Assembly: GCF_003856835.1 (NCBI RefSeq)
Contig: NZ_CP034145.1
Coordinates: 186,001 to 250,000 of the forward strand
Direction: 5' to 3'
DNA from: Haloplanus aerogenes
Lineage (GTDB): Archaea > Halobacteriota > Halobacteria > Halobacteriales > Haloferacaceae
DNA length: 64,000 nucleotides
A program made the translations under genes and the position numbers. Below are positions 49,722 through 58,632 of this stretch, in pieces. The notes beneath the pieces are model-generated. The model saw only the letters and a program-made list of their open reading frames with translations, did not search any database and was not told where the DNA came from. Position 1 is the first letter of the stretch. Each line of letters opens with the position of its first letter.

Positions 49722-51076
49722 CGGGTCTCGACCCGCATCGGCATCCCGTCCTGTGGGTGCATCGTCAGCGACCCCCGGAGGTCGAAATCGTCCGTTCCCG
49801 TGTATTGCAGCCGATACTCGCGGCCGATCACGGCGAGGATGAGTTTCGCCTCCAGCAGCGAGAACTGCTTGCCGATGCAGTGGCGTGGCCCGCCGCCGAA
49901 CGGGAAGTGTGCGAACCGGGGACGCTCGGCGCTCCGGTCGCGCGTCCACCGATCCGGATCGAACCGGTCGGGGTCGTCCCACCACCGCGACGACCGGTGG
50001 ACGGCCCACTGCGGGAGCATGACGGCCGCCCCTTCGGGAATCCGGTATCCCCCCAGTTTCACGTCCACGACTGGCTCCCGAAACATGGCGTACACCGGCG
50101 GATACAGCCGCATCGTCTCCTGTAACACCCGATCCAGATACGTCAGCTCCCGCGCGTCCGCGAACGTCGGTGACCCGTCGAGGACCGAATCGAGTTCGGC
50201 GTGGACGCGCCCCTCGGCCACCGGATGCTCCGCGAGCAGGTAGCAGGCGTAGGTAAGCGTCAGCGCCGTCGTGTCGTGGCCCGCCAACAGCATCGTCATC
50301 ACCTCGTCGCGGAGCTGTTCGTCCGTCTGCTCGCCCCGCCGTTGCGCTCGGAGCAGGATCGACAGCAGGTCCATCGGCGGATCGTCGTCGTCCGCGTCCC
50401 CCTCGGTGCCGCGGCGCTCCGCGACGATCTCCATCACCACGTCCTCCAACTCCTCCAGCGCCGCCTCGAACGCTCGGTTCTCCCGGGTCGGCACCCAGTT
50501 GGGCGTGACGAAGCGGAACGGGTCGGGTTCGAAGCGAGCCCCGAGGGGTTCGAGGGTCTCCTGAATCGTCCGCACCCGCTCCTCGGAGAGGTCGATGCCG
50601 AGCATGGCGTCCGCGATGATCCGCACCGTCAGCCGCGCCATCTCGAGTTCGACGTTCAGGTCGTCACCTGTCGACCACTCCGCGACCGCGGCCTCGGCGT
50701 GCCGCGTCATCGTGTCGGCGATCCCCGCGATCCGCGACATGTTGAACGCGGGATTGGCGAGGTCGCGCTGGCGGCGCCACCGATCCCCCTCGCTCAGGAG
50801 GAGACCGTCACCGAGGAGCTGGCCGAGCGCGTCGTCCTGAAACGCCGGTTTGCGGTACTTCCCGTGGTCGCCGACGAGCACCCGTTCGATGTCCGTGGGG
50901 TTGGTGAGGATGTACGTTTCCAGTGGTCCGAGGTCGACCCGAACCACGTCGCCGTACGCCGACTCACACGCACTCAGGAAGTCGAACGGATCGCGTGCGT
51001 ACTGTCTGCTGTTCCCGAAGACGGGTTCGCCGCGGGGACCGGGCGGCCGTGCGCGTGACCGTGGCTGCTGGGGCAT
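49718..51076 (-). CDS. Cytochrome P450
   Basis: A 452-residue soluble P450. Visible are the N-terminal proline-rich start (PPGPRGEPVFGN), the I-helix oxygen-activation motif MLLAGHDTTALTLTY, the K-helix LQETMRLYPPVYAMFRE, PERF-like DRFDPDRW, and the haem loop FPFGGGPRHCIGKQFSLLEAKL with the cysteine ligand. No membrane anchor. Sequence style is of the CYP102/CYP174-like group often seen in haloarchaea; redox partner and substrate are unknown and no terpenoid or carotenoid genes adjoin. Confidence 0.94.
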   Translation of the reverse strand: MPQQPRSRARPPGPRGEPVFGNSRQYARDPFDFLSACESAYGDVVRVDLGPLETYILTNPTDIERVLVGDHGKYRKPAFQDDALGQLLGDGLLLSEGDRWRRQRDLANPAFNMSRIAGIADTMTRHAEAAVAEWSTGDDLNVELEMARLTVRIIADAMLGIDLSEERVRTIQETLEPLGARFEPDPFRFVTPNWVPTRENRAFEAALEELEDVVMEIVAERRGTEGDADDDDPPMDLLSILLRAQRRGEQTDEQLRDEVMTMLLAGHDTTALTLTYACYLLAEHPVAEGRVHAELDSVLDGSPTFADARELTYLDRVLQETMRLYPPVYAMFREPVVDVKLGGYRIPEGAAVMLPQWAVHRSSRWWDDPDRFDPDRWTRDRSAERPRFAHFPFGGGPRHCIGKQFSLLEAKLILAVIGREYRLQYTGTDDFDLRGSLTMHPQDGMPMRVETR

Positions 51077-51117
51077 CGACCGGCGTTAGGATGGGACCGG
51101 CATAAGCGCGTGGCTCG

Positions 51118-51735
51118 CTAGTTCTCCTCGGTGACGAACCAGTAGTCGTACGGCCGATCGTCGTACGCTTGCAGGGAGAGCGTCACGCGATACGGGCCAG
51201 CAGGGGGGCCGTCGACGACGCGAACCCGCTTCCCGCTCGCATCCTTGATGCCGGTCACCGTCGTCCCGTTCCGATACGTCGCCGTCACGTTCGTGGCGAT
51301 CAGCGCGTGCCCCGCCGTGAACCGACCGGGGGCGGTGATCCGGCCGAGCGAGCGCTCGCCGTCGAGAGCGGTCAGATCGAGTGTGACCGATTCCGAGCGG
51401 TAACACTCGCCTTCCGGCGGGGCGATGGGTGTGATCGTCGGCTTGTACGGTCCGGTGAACGTCCCCCGCCAGCACGGGCCCATGTCGCCCGCGCGTTCGA
51501 CGAACACCACCTGCAGGGTCACCTCGACCGACTCGATATCGTCGGGAATCGTGCCCGCGCTGACGGCGTACTCGACAGCGACGGGTTGGGGTGTCGCCGT
51601 GGGCGGAGGTGTGGCCGTCGCGGTTGGCGTCGACGTGGCGGTCGGGTCGGTGGTGTCGGAAGGACCAGTGGGCGCGGTACAGCCAGCGAGCAGGATGACT
51701 GCCGCGAGGACGAGGTGGAGGGCGTCTCGCCGCAT
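51118..51735 (-). CDS. Predicted lipoprotein of unknown function
   Basis: A 205-residue protein with a lipoprotein signal (MRRDALHLVLAAVILLAGC; lipobox LAGC), a Thr/Pro/Ala linker (about 20-55) and a beta-rich domain containing two cysteines (GPCWRGTF and EGECYRSE) likely to form a disulfide outside the cell. The ends VTATYRNGTTVTGIKDASGKRVRVVDGPPAGPYRVTLSLQAYD resemble immunoglobulin-like strands. Start at the ATG that begins the signal; an earlier one is rejected. No family recognised. Confidence 0.72.
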   Translation of the reverse strand: MRRDALHLVLAAVILLAGCTAPTGPSDTTDPTATSTPTATATPPPTATPQPVAVEYAVSAGTIPDDIESVEVTLQVVFVERAGDMGPCWRGTFTGPYKPTITPIAPPEGECYRSESVTLDLTALDGERSLGRITAPGRFTAGHALIATNVTATYRNGTTVTGIKDASGKRVRVVDGPPAGPYRVTLSLQAYDDRPYDYWFVTEEN

Positions 51736-51817
51736 ACGTTCGCCCCGTAGCGCCCGAGACAAATGTTTTCGGGAGCCGCGACGGCGACTTTTTCAGCCGT
51801 GCGGTCCTCCCGTCGCT

Positions 51818-52036
51818 ATGAACGGGGCGCTCGTCCTCACGGGCCTGCTTCTGATCGCCGTCGGTGCGGCGATGATGGTGTTTCCCCTCCGTGTCCGCAG
51901 TTACGTTCCGCCGCGCCAGTGGCGACAGGATCCGGAGCGAGCCGAACGCAGGCAGGTGCGCCGCGCCCGCGCCATCGGTGGGCTCATCGCCGTCGGCTTC
52001 GGCTGTCCGGCGTTGCTCGCCGGACTCGTCCTCTAA
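51818..52036 (+). CDS. Small membrane protein, 72 residues
   Basis: MNGALVLTGLLLIAVGAAMM forms a first helix, followed by a polar, arginine-rich loop (PPRQWRQDPERAERRQVRRARA) and a second helix (IGGLIAVGFGCPALLAGLVL). The organisation is a helical hairpin with a strongly basic loop, which should face the cytoplasm. Divergent from the lipoprotein gene across about 80 bases and convergent with the helicase gene. No family recognised. Confidence 0.65.
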   Translation: MNGALVLTGLLLIAVGAAMMVFPLRVRSYVPPRQWRQDPERAERRQVRRARAIGGLIAVGFGCPALLAGLVL

Positions 52037-52039
52037 ACC

Positions 52040-54229
52040 CTACGGCGTCGGCGGATCGCCGTCGTAGGCGTCGAGGTCCGCGTAGAAGTTCAGCATCGCG
52101 AACTTCACCTTCTCCGGCGCCACGTCGATGAGTTCGTCCCGTTCCTCGGGTGGGAACGAGTCGCGGACACCGTACTTCCCCATGTCGCGGCTGGCGCGGG
52201 TGTATCGTTTGTCGAGGAGGACGCGCACGCCGTAGTCGTCGGGAGCGCGGATCACCCGCCCGAGCGCCTGTCGGGTCTTGCGGATCGTCGGAATCTCGAC
52301 GGCGTAGCGCCACCCCGCTCCCCTGCGGTCGTCGTAGATCCGGTCGTAGGCGTCCTGCACCGCCTCCAGCCGTTCGGAGAGGTTGGGGTAGGGGACACCC
52401 ACGACGACGACGGTTCGGGCGTCGTCCCCGTCGAAGCTCACCCCCTCGCCGAGGGTGCCCCAGAGGGAGGTAAAGAGGGTCGACCCGCCGGCTTCGCCGG
52501 CGGTCGGAGGTGTCGAAGCCCCCTCGCCTTCGACGAACCGCTGGCGCAGGTCCTCGGTGGGCGTCCCCGCCTCGTCGAGGTATCCGCCGAGGCGTTCGTG
52601 ATAGCGCTCGGCCTCCGCGTACGAGGGACAGAAAACGAGCGTGTTGCCGGGGGTCATCTCGATCACGTCCGCGAGCGTCTCCGCCACCGTCGCCTGCGTC
52701 TCGGGGTCGTCGCGCTCACTCGCGAACAGTGCCGGCCCCTCGACGGCGTACGTACGCCGGCGTTCCTCGGGGTACGCCAGCCCGTAGGCCATCGTCACGG
52801 GGTCGCCGAGGCCGAGAACGTCTTCGACCACGTCGAACGGGCGGAGCGTCGCGCTCATCAACACGCTCGCGGCCACTTCGTCGAACAGGCCCTCGGTCAC
52901 TTCGCGCGGGATGCACGTGTAGAGTTCCGCGCGGCCGTACACCTCGTCGGTGCCCGCGTCGCGCCGCACCGCAGCCATCGGGTGTCGCCCCAGATCCGCC
53001 CCGTGGCCCATCCAGTCCGCGATGAAGCCCGCCGCCTGCAGCGTCGCGGACTCCGTGCGGGTCGTCGTCTCGCCCCGGCGGTAGGCCTCCTCGTACTCCT
53101 CGTCTAGTCGTTCGCCCACCTGCAGCGCGAGGTCGATCTCGGCGTCGATGCCGCTCCCCTCGTAGGCGTCGAGGAAGGCGAGCGTGAGGTCGTCCCGGCG
53201 GTCGTCGTTGGCGATGGCGAGGTCGTGCCAGTCGTCGCCAACCTGTTCGCGTTCGCCGAAGCCGAGGGCGTCGTCGACGGCCGTTCCGAGCCCCGTTCGA
53301 AAGGCCTCGATCACGTTTCTCGCTCGCCCAGCCCGCGAGTCGTCGGCCTCGTCGAGTTCGGCCAGCGCGCCCTCCAGCGTCCGCGCGGAGAGGGTCCGGG
53401 TGGCGTGGTCCCGCGCCGCCGACTCGACGTTGTGCGCCTCGTCGAAGACCGTGATCACCTCGGCGGGATCGCGGTCCAGCCACCGGAAGAAGTGTTCGCG
53501 GATCGTCGGATCGAGCAGGTGGTGGTAGTTACAGACGGCGAGGTCGATGCCGTCCATCCCCTCCTTGAGGAGTTCGTACCCACAGAGGCCGCGCTCGTCG
53601 GCGTAGGCGTAGATTTCCTCGGGCGTGCGCACGTCCTCGAACAGCCAGTCGTGGAAGGCGTCGGTGTCGCGGGTGAGGTTCGCGCGGTAGTGCTCGCAGA
53701 TGTTCGCCGCCTCTAGCTCCTCGATCTCCTCGTCGAGCGCTTCGAGTTCGTCCATGACGGCCGCGCGGGCCTCGCCGGCCTCGCCGTTGCCCTCGCGCAC
53801 GTCGTCCAAGAGCGCCTCGCTCCGCTGGGCGAGTTCCTGTCGGTCGGCTTCGGCCTCCACGAGCGAGCGGGTGGTCTCCTTGAGGCTCCGACACTCCTCG
53901 TAGCCCACGTCGAGGTGGCACATCGAGCCTTTCCCCTTGAAGACGACCGCGCGAATTGGCTCTTGGGCCCGGATGGCTCGGGCGTCCTCGACGAACTGCC
54001 GCATCTGCTGGTGGACGTTCGTCGTGATGACGACTGTCCGGTCGTGTTCGCGGGCGTGCGCGAGCGCCGGCACGAGCGCCGAGAGCGTCTTGCCCGTCCC
54101 CGGCGCGCCCTCCATGAGTACGTCCTGTCCGCGTGTGAGGGCGTTGGCGATGCGGTCCATCGCCTCGCGCTGGTTCGGATACGGATCGTCGTATGGGAAG
54201 AACCGCTCGTATCCCGCCGTGTCTGCCAC
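52040..54229 (-). CDS. ATP-dependent DNA helicase, XPD/Rad3-DinG type
   Basis: A 729-residue superfamily 2 helicase that unwinds DNA 5'-3' in repair. Motif I EGAPGTGKTLSALVPAL, four cysteines for a 4Fe-4S cluster (KGSMCHLDVGYEEC, ANICEHYRANL and RGLCGYELL), DEAH box VITVFDEAHNVES, motif III MSATLRPFDVV, motif V LWGTLGEGVSFDGDDART and motif VI QALGRVIRAPDDYG are present. A Gly/Thr/Pro insert before SLWGTLGEG is encoded by DNA with a perfect hairpin (52485-52503). GTG start. Confidence 0.93.
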   Translation of the reverse strand: MADTAGYERFFPYDDPYPNQREAMDRIANALTRGQDVLMEGAPGTGKTLSALVPALAHAREHDRTVVITTNVHQQMRQFVEDARAIRAQEPIRAVVFKGKGSMCHLDVGYEECRSLKETTRSLVEAEADRQELAQRSEALLDDVREGNGEAGEARAAVMDELEALDEEIEELEAANICEHYRANLTRDTDAFHDWLFEDVRTPEEIYAYADERGLCGYELLKEGMDGIDLAVCNYHHLLDPTIREHFFRWLDRDPAEVITVFDEAHNVESAARDHATRTLSARTLEGALAELDEADDSRAGRARNVIEAFRTGLGTAVDDALGFGEREQVGDDWHDLAIANDDRRDDLTLAFLDAYEGSGIDAEIDLALQVGERLDEEYEEAYRRGETTTRTESATLQAAGFIADWMGHGADLGRHPMAAVRRDAGTDEVYGRAELYTCIPREVTEGLFDEVAASVLMSATLRPFDVVEDVLGLGDPVTMAYGLAYPEERRRTYAVEGPALFASERDDPETQATVAETLADVIEMTPGNTLVFCPSYAEAERYHERLGGYLDEAGTPTEDLRQRFVEGEGASTPPTAGEAGGSTLFTSLWGTLGEGVSFDGDDARTVVVVGVPYPNLSERLEAVQDAYDRIYDDRRGAGWRYAVEIPTIRKTRQALGRVIRAPDDYGVRVLLDKRYTRASRDMGKYGVRDSFPPEERDELIDVAPEKVKFAMLNFYADLDAYDGDPPTP
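52485..52503. repeat. Perfect coding hairpin in the helicase gene
   Basis: CCGCCGGC-TTC-GCCGGCGG: an 8-bp stem with a 3-nt loop, encoding the low-complexity segment TAGEAGG. The same hairpin type, with an inner CCGGC-GAA-GCCGG on the opposite reading, ends the array in the histidine kinase (8282-8294). Confidence 0.85.
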
Positions 54230-54267
54230 GACAGGGAGTTACGCGTGCTCGGATTAAAGCATCGGGG

Positions 54268-54741
54268 TCACAGCCGGTCCGCCGTCGCCGCGTAGACGCC
54301 GCCGAGGACGGCCCCGTACACCACGTGCCACAGGAGCGACGGCGGCGCGAAGTTGGGGAACGGCGGCGAGGCGGGAGAGCCGACGACGCTCAACCACACG
54401 GGCATCACGAGCGCCGCCAGTCCGATCCACGTCGCGACACCCCAGCCGATTCCGAGACCGACCTGGCGGCCCGTCCCCTCGACACCGAACGCGCCGACGA
54501 GGGCCGCGAACACCACGCCCAGCACCGCGCCGTGGGTGACGTGGACCGCCATGCCGACCGCTGGATTCGGCGGCGGCGCCAGCCCGTACAGCGACGGAAT
54601 CGCCACCGTCAGTACCGGCGGATTCATCGCCAGGACGAGTCCGCCCATCACCAGCGCCCCGACGATACCGCCGAAGACGCCGGCCTGCCAGTTGCCGCTC
54701 GATTCGCCGGTATCGCCGACCGTCTCTGTCGCCGTCGACAT
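54268..54741 (-). CDS. Haloarchaeal four- to five-helix membrane protein
   Basis: A 157-residue protein. After a short polar start come helices AGVFGGIVGALVMGGLVLAM, VGMAVHVTHGAVLGVVFAALVGAF, IGWGVATWIGLAALVMPVWL and LLWHVVYGAVLGGVYAATA. Two histidine-containing repeats (HVTHGAVLGVV and WHVVYGAVLGGV) suggest internal symmetry and a possible metal or haem site. Haloarchaeal homologues exist but no function is known to me. ATG chosen at MSTATETVGD; one nine codons earlier is possible. Confidence 0.68.
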   Translation of the reverse strand: MSTATETVGDTGESSGNWQAGVFGGIVGALVMGGLVLAMNPPVLTVAIPSLYGLAPPPNPAVGMAVHVTHGAVLGVVFAALVGAFGVEGTGRQVGLGIGWGVATWIGLAALVMPVWLSVVGSPASPPFPNFAPPSLLWHVVYGAVLGGVYAATADRL

Positions 54742-54953
54742 ACCCGAGACGAGTTCGCCTGACGACATTTCCGTTCGGGAGTCGGGTGCGGTCGATACAC
54801 GGCGTCAGAAGGATGATATACCCGGTCCGACCACCGATAATTCCGTTCCGGTGCTGTGCGGATGTGTGACACGACCGCACGGACGACGACACGACGCCCA
54901 ACCTATCTACGTCTAGTAATTAGTTATTAATCATTTACGCGTGACAGTAACCT

Positions 54954-56030
54954 ATGTCGCTCGAAGACCGACATCTGGAGAACGAGTACTACACGCAGGC
55001 CGAACACGGCGACTTCGAACTGTTCGACCTCGGTGACTTCGAACTGGCGTCCGGGCAGCGGATTCCGGACTGCAAGCTGGCGTACCAGACCCACGGGAAG
55101 CTGAATCAGGCGAAAGACAACGTCGTCGTCTTCCCGCACATGTACTCCGGCACCCACCGCGACATGGAGATGTACGTGGGCGAGGACATGGCCATCGATC
55201 CGAAGGAGTACTTCGTGATCATGCCGAACCAGCTCGGCAACGGCCTCTCCACGTCGCCGCACAACACGCCGCCACAGGACGGCGGGATGGGCAACTTCCC
55301 CGACGTGAACATCGAGGACGACATCGACGCGCAACACCGACTGGTCACGGAGGAGTTCGGCATCGAGGAGATAGAACTGGTGCTCGGGTGGTCGATGGGC
55401 GCCCAGCAGACCTACGAGTGGGCGGTCCGGTATCCCGAGATGGTCAAACGCGCCGCGCCCATCGCAGGCACGGCGAAGGTGACGCCCCACGACCAGTTGT
55501 TCATCGAGGCCCACATGGAGACCATCCGCTCCGATCCAGCGTGGAACGACGGCTTCTACGACGACCCGCACGCGGTCATCACGGGCCTGAAGCGCCACGC
55601 CCAGATCTGGTCGGTGATGGGGCTCTGTACGCAGTTCTACCACTACGACGAACGCGCGTGGGAGGATGCCGGTTTCACGTCCGTCGAGGACCTGATGGCG
55701 AACTTCTGGGAGGACTGGTTCCTGCGGATGGACCCGAACAACCTCCTGACGATGGCGAAGAAGTGGCAACACGGGGACGTGAGCCGGAACACCGACGGCG
55801 ACCTCGAGGAAGCGCTCGGCCGTATCGAGGCCAAGACGTTCGTGATGCCGTTCGAGGAGGACATGTTCTTCCCCGTCAGCGACTGCGCCCACGAGGAGTC
55901 GATGATCCCGGACAGCGAACTCCGGCCGATTCCGAGCCTCTGGGGCCACTTCACCATGTTCGGCATCTTCGAGGAGGACAAACAGGCTATCGACGACAAC
56001 ATCCGGGAACTGCTCGAGACGCCCGTGTAA
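54954..56030 (+). CDS. Alpha/beta hydrolase, homoserine acetyltransferase (MetX)-like
   Basis: A 358-residue protein resembling the MetX branch of alpha/beta hydrolases: CKLAYQTHGKLNQAKDNVVVFPHMYSG, MPNQLGNGLSTSPHNTPP, nucleophile elbow VLGWSMGAQQTYEWAVRYPEMVKRAAPIAG (Ser), acid in FPVSDCAHEESM and histidine in WGHFTMFG. The MetX oxyanion and arginine features are partly changed, so it may be an acyltransferase or an esterase with another substrate; no met genes adjoin. An AT-rich promoter (TTAGTTATTAATCATTT) is 20-40 bases upstream. Confidence 0.82.
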   Translation: MSLEDRHLENEYYTQAEHGDFELFDLGDFELASGQRIPDCKLAYQTHGKLNQAKDNVVVFPHMYSGTHRDMEMYVGEDMAIDPKEYFVIMPNQLGNGLSTSPHNTPPQDGGMGNFPDVNIEDDIDAQHRLVTEEFGIEEIELVLGWSMGAQQTYEWAVRYPEMVKRAAPIAGTAKVTPHDQLFIEAHMETIRSDPAWNDGFYDDPHAVITGLKRHAQIWSVMGLCTQFYHYDERAWEDAGFTSVEDLMANFWEDWFLRMDPNNLLTMAKKWQHGDVSRNTDGDLEEALGRIEAKTFVMPFEEDMFFPVSDCAHEESMIPDSELRPIPSLWGHFTMFGIFEEDKQAIDDNIRELLETPV

Positions 56031-56199
56031 TCGGGAGCGTCGGCTCCGTCGACGTTCGAGCCGTCTCCCTTCCGACGGTCGTTACTCAGGATCGCTGACA
56101 ATAGTTAACACAGTTCACGAACAAGTGGGAGCTAGTGCTCGTCGCGCGGGATGGGCAGGGGACGAGACACGGCGGGACGGGCACACCGGGGAGGACACG

Positions 56200-56631
56200 A
56201 TGGCGACAACAGCGCGCGAGAACAAAGAACTCGTCCGACGGTTCATCGACGAAGCGAACGACAAGCACTACGACCGGGTTGCGGAGCTGTTCACGGCCGA
56301 CTACACCAGACACGATCCGGATGCACGGGTCGACGAGACGGGGCCGGAGCCGTTCGTCGAGGCGCTCCGACGACTCCACGAGGCGTTTCCCGACAGCGAG
56401 GTCCACATCGGCGAGATCGTCGCCGAAGGGGATCTGGTGGCGTTCGAGGGGACGATGACGGGAACCCACGAGGGCGTCTTCCGGGGACTCGACCCAACCG
56501 GCGAGACGATCGAGATACCCGGAAACGCCATGCATCGAATCAGGGACGGCCGGATCGCAGAGACGTGGGCTACCTGGAATTTCCTTCTCGGACTGCAGCA
56601 ACTCGGGGCTATCGACGCGTTGGGAGAGTAG
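56200..56631 (+). CDS. SnoaL-like ester cyclase family protein
   Basis: A 143-residue protein of the NTF2-like SnoaL fold: RENKELVRRFIDEANDKHYDRVAELFTADYTRHDPDARV, GPEPFVEALRRLHEAFPDSEVHIGEIVAEGDLVAFEGTMTGTHEGVFRGLDPTGETIEI and RIRDGRIAETWATWNFLLGLQQLG. The conserved HDP and W/GTH residues line the cavity in homologues. It may act on a small hydrophobic metabolite; no polyketide genes are near. The ATG at MATTAREN is used; the upstream frame is charged and unrelated. Single gene. Confidence 0.83.
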   Translation: MATTARENKELVRRFIDEANDKHYDRVAELFTADYTRHDPDARVDETGPEPFVEALRRLHEAFPDSEVHIGEIVAEGDLVAFEGTMTGTHEGVFRGLDPTGETIEIPGNAMHRIRDGRIAETWATWNFLLGLQQLGAIDALGE

Positions 56632-56665
56632 CGACCTCCCACCTTCCGGTTCGGCGTGCGGTATC

Positions 56666-57562
56666 CTACGCCAGCAGTTCGACGAGTAGGCCGGCCTGCG
56701 CGTGCAGCCGGTTTTCCGCCTGTTGCCAGACGATGGACCGGTCGCTCTCGACTACCTCGTCGGTGATCTCCTCGCCGCGGTGGGCGGGCAGGCAGTGCAT
56801 CACGAGGGCGTCGCTCCCGGCGAGGAGGTCGTCGTTCACCTGATACCCCTCGAACGCCGCCAGTTTCTCCTCGCGTTCGTCTTCCTCGCCCATCGACACC
56901 CACACGTCGGTGTAGACCACGTCTGCCCCGTCGACGGCGTCGGCGGGGTCGTCGACGAGCGTCGGCGTCGGACCGAGGTCGGCCGCCCGCTCCAGTACGT
57001 CGTCGTCGATGCCGTACTCGGGGGGCGTGGCGACGACGAGGTCGAGGTCGGCGAGCGCCGCCCCGAGGACGAACGACTGCGCGACGTTGTTGCCGTCGCC
57101 AACCCAGGCGACGGTCACGTCGTCGAACCCGCCGAAGCGCTCGCGGATGGTGAGCAGATCCGCGAGCGTCTGGCAGGGGTGGGCGTCGTCGGTCAACCCG
57201 TTGATCACCGGCACGTCCGAGTAGGCGGCGAGTTCCTCGGCGTCGGCGTGGTCGAACAGCCGCGCCATGATGGCGTCGGAGTAGCCGGCGAGGGCGCGCG
57301 CGGTATCCTTGACGGGTTCGCCGCTGCCGAGGTGGATGTCGTCCGGGCCGAGGAAGATGGCGTGTCCGCCGAGGCGGGTCATCGCCGTCTCGAACGACGT
57401 TCGGGTGCGCGTGCTCGGCTTCTCGAACACCATGGCGAGCGTCTGCCGGTAGAGTTCCGTGTCGTCTTCGCCGGCCTTGATGGCCGCCGCGCGATCCAAC
57501 ACCGTCTCCAGGTCCTCGGCCGTGAGGTCGTCCACGTCGAGGAGGTGGGTCGTTTCGATCAT
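56666..57562 (-). CDS. argF: Ornithine carbamoyltransferase
   Basis: Forms citrulline from ornithine and carbamoyl phosphate in arginine synthesis (and the reverse in arginine fermentation). The 298-residue enzyme has the carbamoyl-phosphate motif FEKPSTRTRTSFE, the second-domain signature VPVINGLTDDAHPCQTLADLLTI, and the ornithine site VMHCLPAHRGEEI. Last gene of the operon; its ATG overlaps the argE stop by four bases. Full length and no missing residue seen. Confidence 0.95.
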   Translation of the reverse strand: MIETTHLLDVDDLTAEDLETVLDRAAAIKAGEDDTELYRQTLAMVFEKPSTRTRTSFETAMTRLGGHAIFLGPDDIHLGSGEPVKDTARALAGYSDAIMARLFDHADAEELAAYSDVPVINGLTDDAHPCQTLADLLTIRERFGGFDDVTVAWVGDGNNVAQSFVLGAALADLDLVVATPPEYGIDDDVLERAADLGPTPTLVDDPADAVDGADVVYTDVWVSMGEEDEREEKLAAFEGYQVNDDLLAGSDALVMHCLPAHRGEEITDEVVESDRSIVWQQAENRLHAQAGLLVELLA

Positions 57563-58632
57563 TGCGGTGGTTGCAAGCGTTGACAGGCGTCGATCAACAC
57601 CTCGATGGAGCGGTCGTACTCGTCCAGCGCGAGGTGTTCGTTCGGCGCGTGGTCCAGATCCGAATCGCCCGGCCCGTACGTAATCATCGGGCAGTCCCAG
57701 ACCGAGGCGAAGACGTTCATGTCGGCCGTCCCCGTCTTACGGAGGAGACGCGGGTCGCCCCCGGCCTCGCGGATGGCCGCCCGGAACGCCCGCGCGACGG
57801 GCGTCCGCGGACTCTCCATCACCGGCGGCACCCGGTCGTACCAGTGGACGGTCCCCGTATCGAGTTGGCCGTCGGCCATCTCGCGTACGTCCCCCACCGT
57901 GTACTCCGGGGGGACGCGGAACTGCACTTCCATCGTCGCCTCGACGGAGAGGCCGTCCGCGCTGGGGCCCCCCTCGAACGACGTGGGCTTGCAGGTGACG
58001 CGCTCGAAGACGGGGAGGTACTCGTCGGGGTCGAACTCCTCCTCTACTCGTGCCCACCAGTCCATCGCGTCCTGAATCGCGTTGTTCTCCGGCCGGGAGG
58101 TGTGCCCCGACTCGCTGGTGGCGACGTACGTCCCGGCCAAGAGTCCACGATAGCCGAGCGTGATGCCCGTCCATCCGCTCGGTTCGCCGTTGATTAGGGC
58201 GCCGGGTTCCGGGCGGTCGCTCTCGATGACGTGGCGCGAGCCACGGGAGTCGACCTCCTCACCAACGACGCCGAGGAAACTCACGCCGGTCTCCACCGCG
58301 GCGACCGCCATCGCTGCCAGCGGCCCGGTCGCGTCGACGCTCCCGCGACCCCAGAGTTCCTTTCCACGCTCCACCTCCCGGATCTCGACCGGGATGTCGC
58401 CCGGCACGGTGTCGATGTGGGAGGTGAGGAGGACCGAATCGTCCGCCGGCGCGTGGACGTTCCCCACCTCGTCGATCCACACCTCGCGGTCGTGGGCCTC
58501 GAAGAAGTCGACGAGGCGCTGGGCCGCCGCTTCTTCCTCGCCGGAGGGCGAGGGGATGGCGACGAGGTCGACCAGCAGTTGCTGGGCGTCCGTCAGTTCC
58601 GCGTCGGCCACGTCGGGAAGCGCCTCGGTCAT
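57559..58632 (-). CDS. argE: [LysW]-L-ornithine/lysine hydrolase (ArgE/LysK)
   Basis: M20-family metallopeptidase that releases ornithine (or lysine) from the LysW carrier. The 357-residue protein has the metal motifs SPSGEEEAA, LLTSHIDTVPGDIPVEI (His, Asp), GVVGEEVDSRGSRH and NGEPSGWTGITLGYRG, and a lid domain with TCKPTSFEGGPSADG. Both gene junctions overlap by four bases, so it is translationally coupled. Whether the substrate is ornithine or lysine is set by the pathway; the neighbouring argF and argG favour arginine. Confidence 0.92.
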   Translation of the reverse strand: MTEALPDVADAELTDAQQLLVDLVAIPSPSGEEEAAAQRLVDFFEAHDREVWIDEVGNVHAPADDSVLLTSHIDTVPGDIPVEIREVERGKELWGRGSVDATGPLAAMAVAAVETGVSFLGVVGEEVDSRGSRHVIESDRPEPGALINGEPSGWTGITLGYRGLLAGTYVATSESGHTSRPENNAIQDAMDWWARVEEEFDPDEYLPVFERVTCKPTSFEGGPSADGLSVEATMEVQFRVPPEYTVGDVREMADGQLDTGTVHWYDRVPPVMESPRTPVARAFRAAIREAGGDPRLLRKTGTADMNVFASVWDCPMITYGPGDSDLDHAPNEHLALDEYDRSIEVLIDACQRLQPPQ

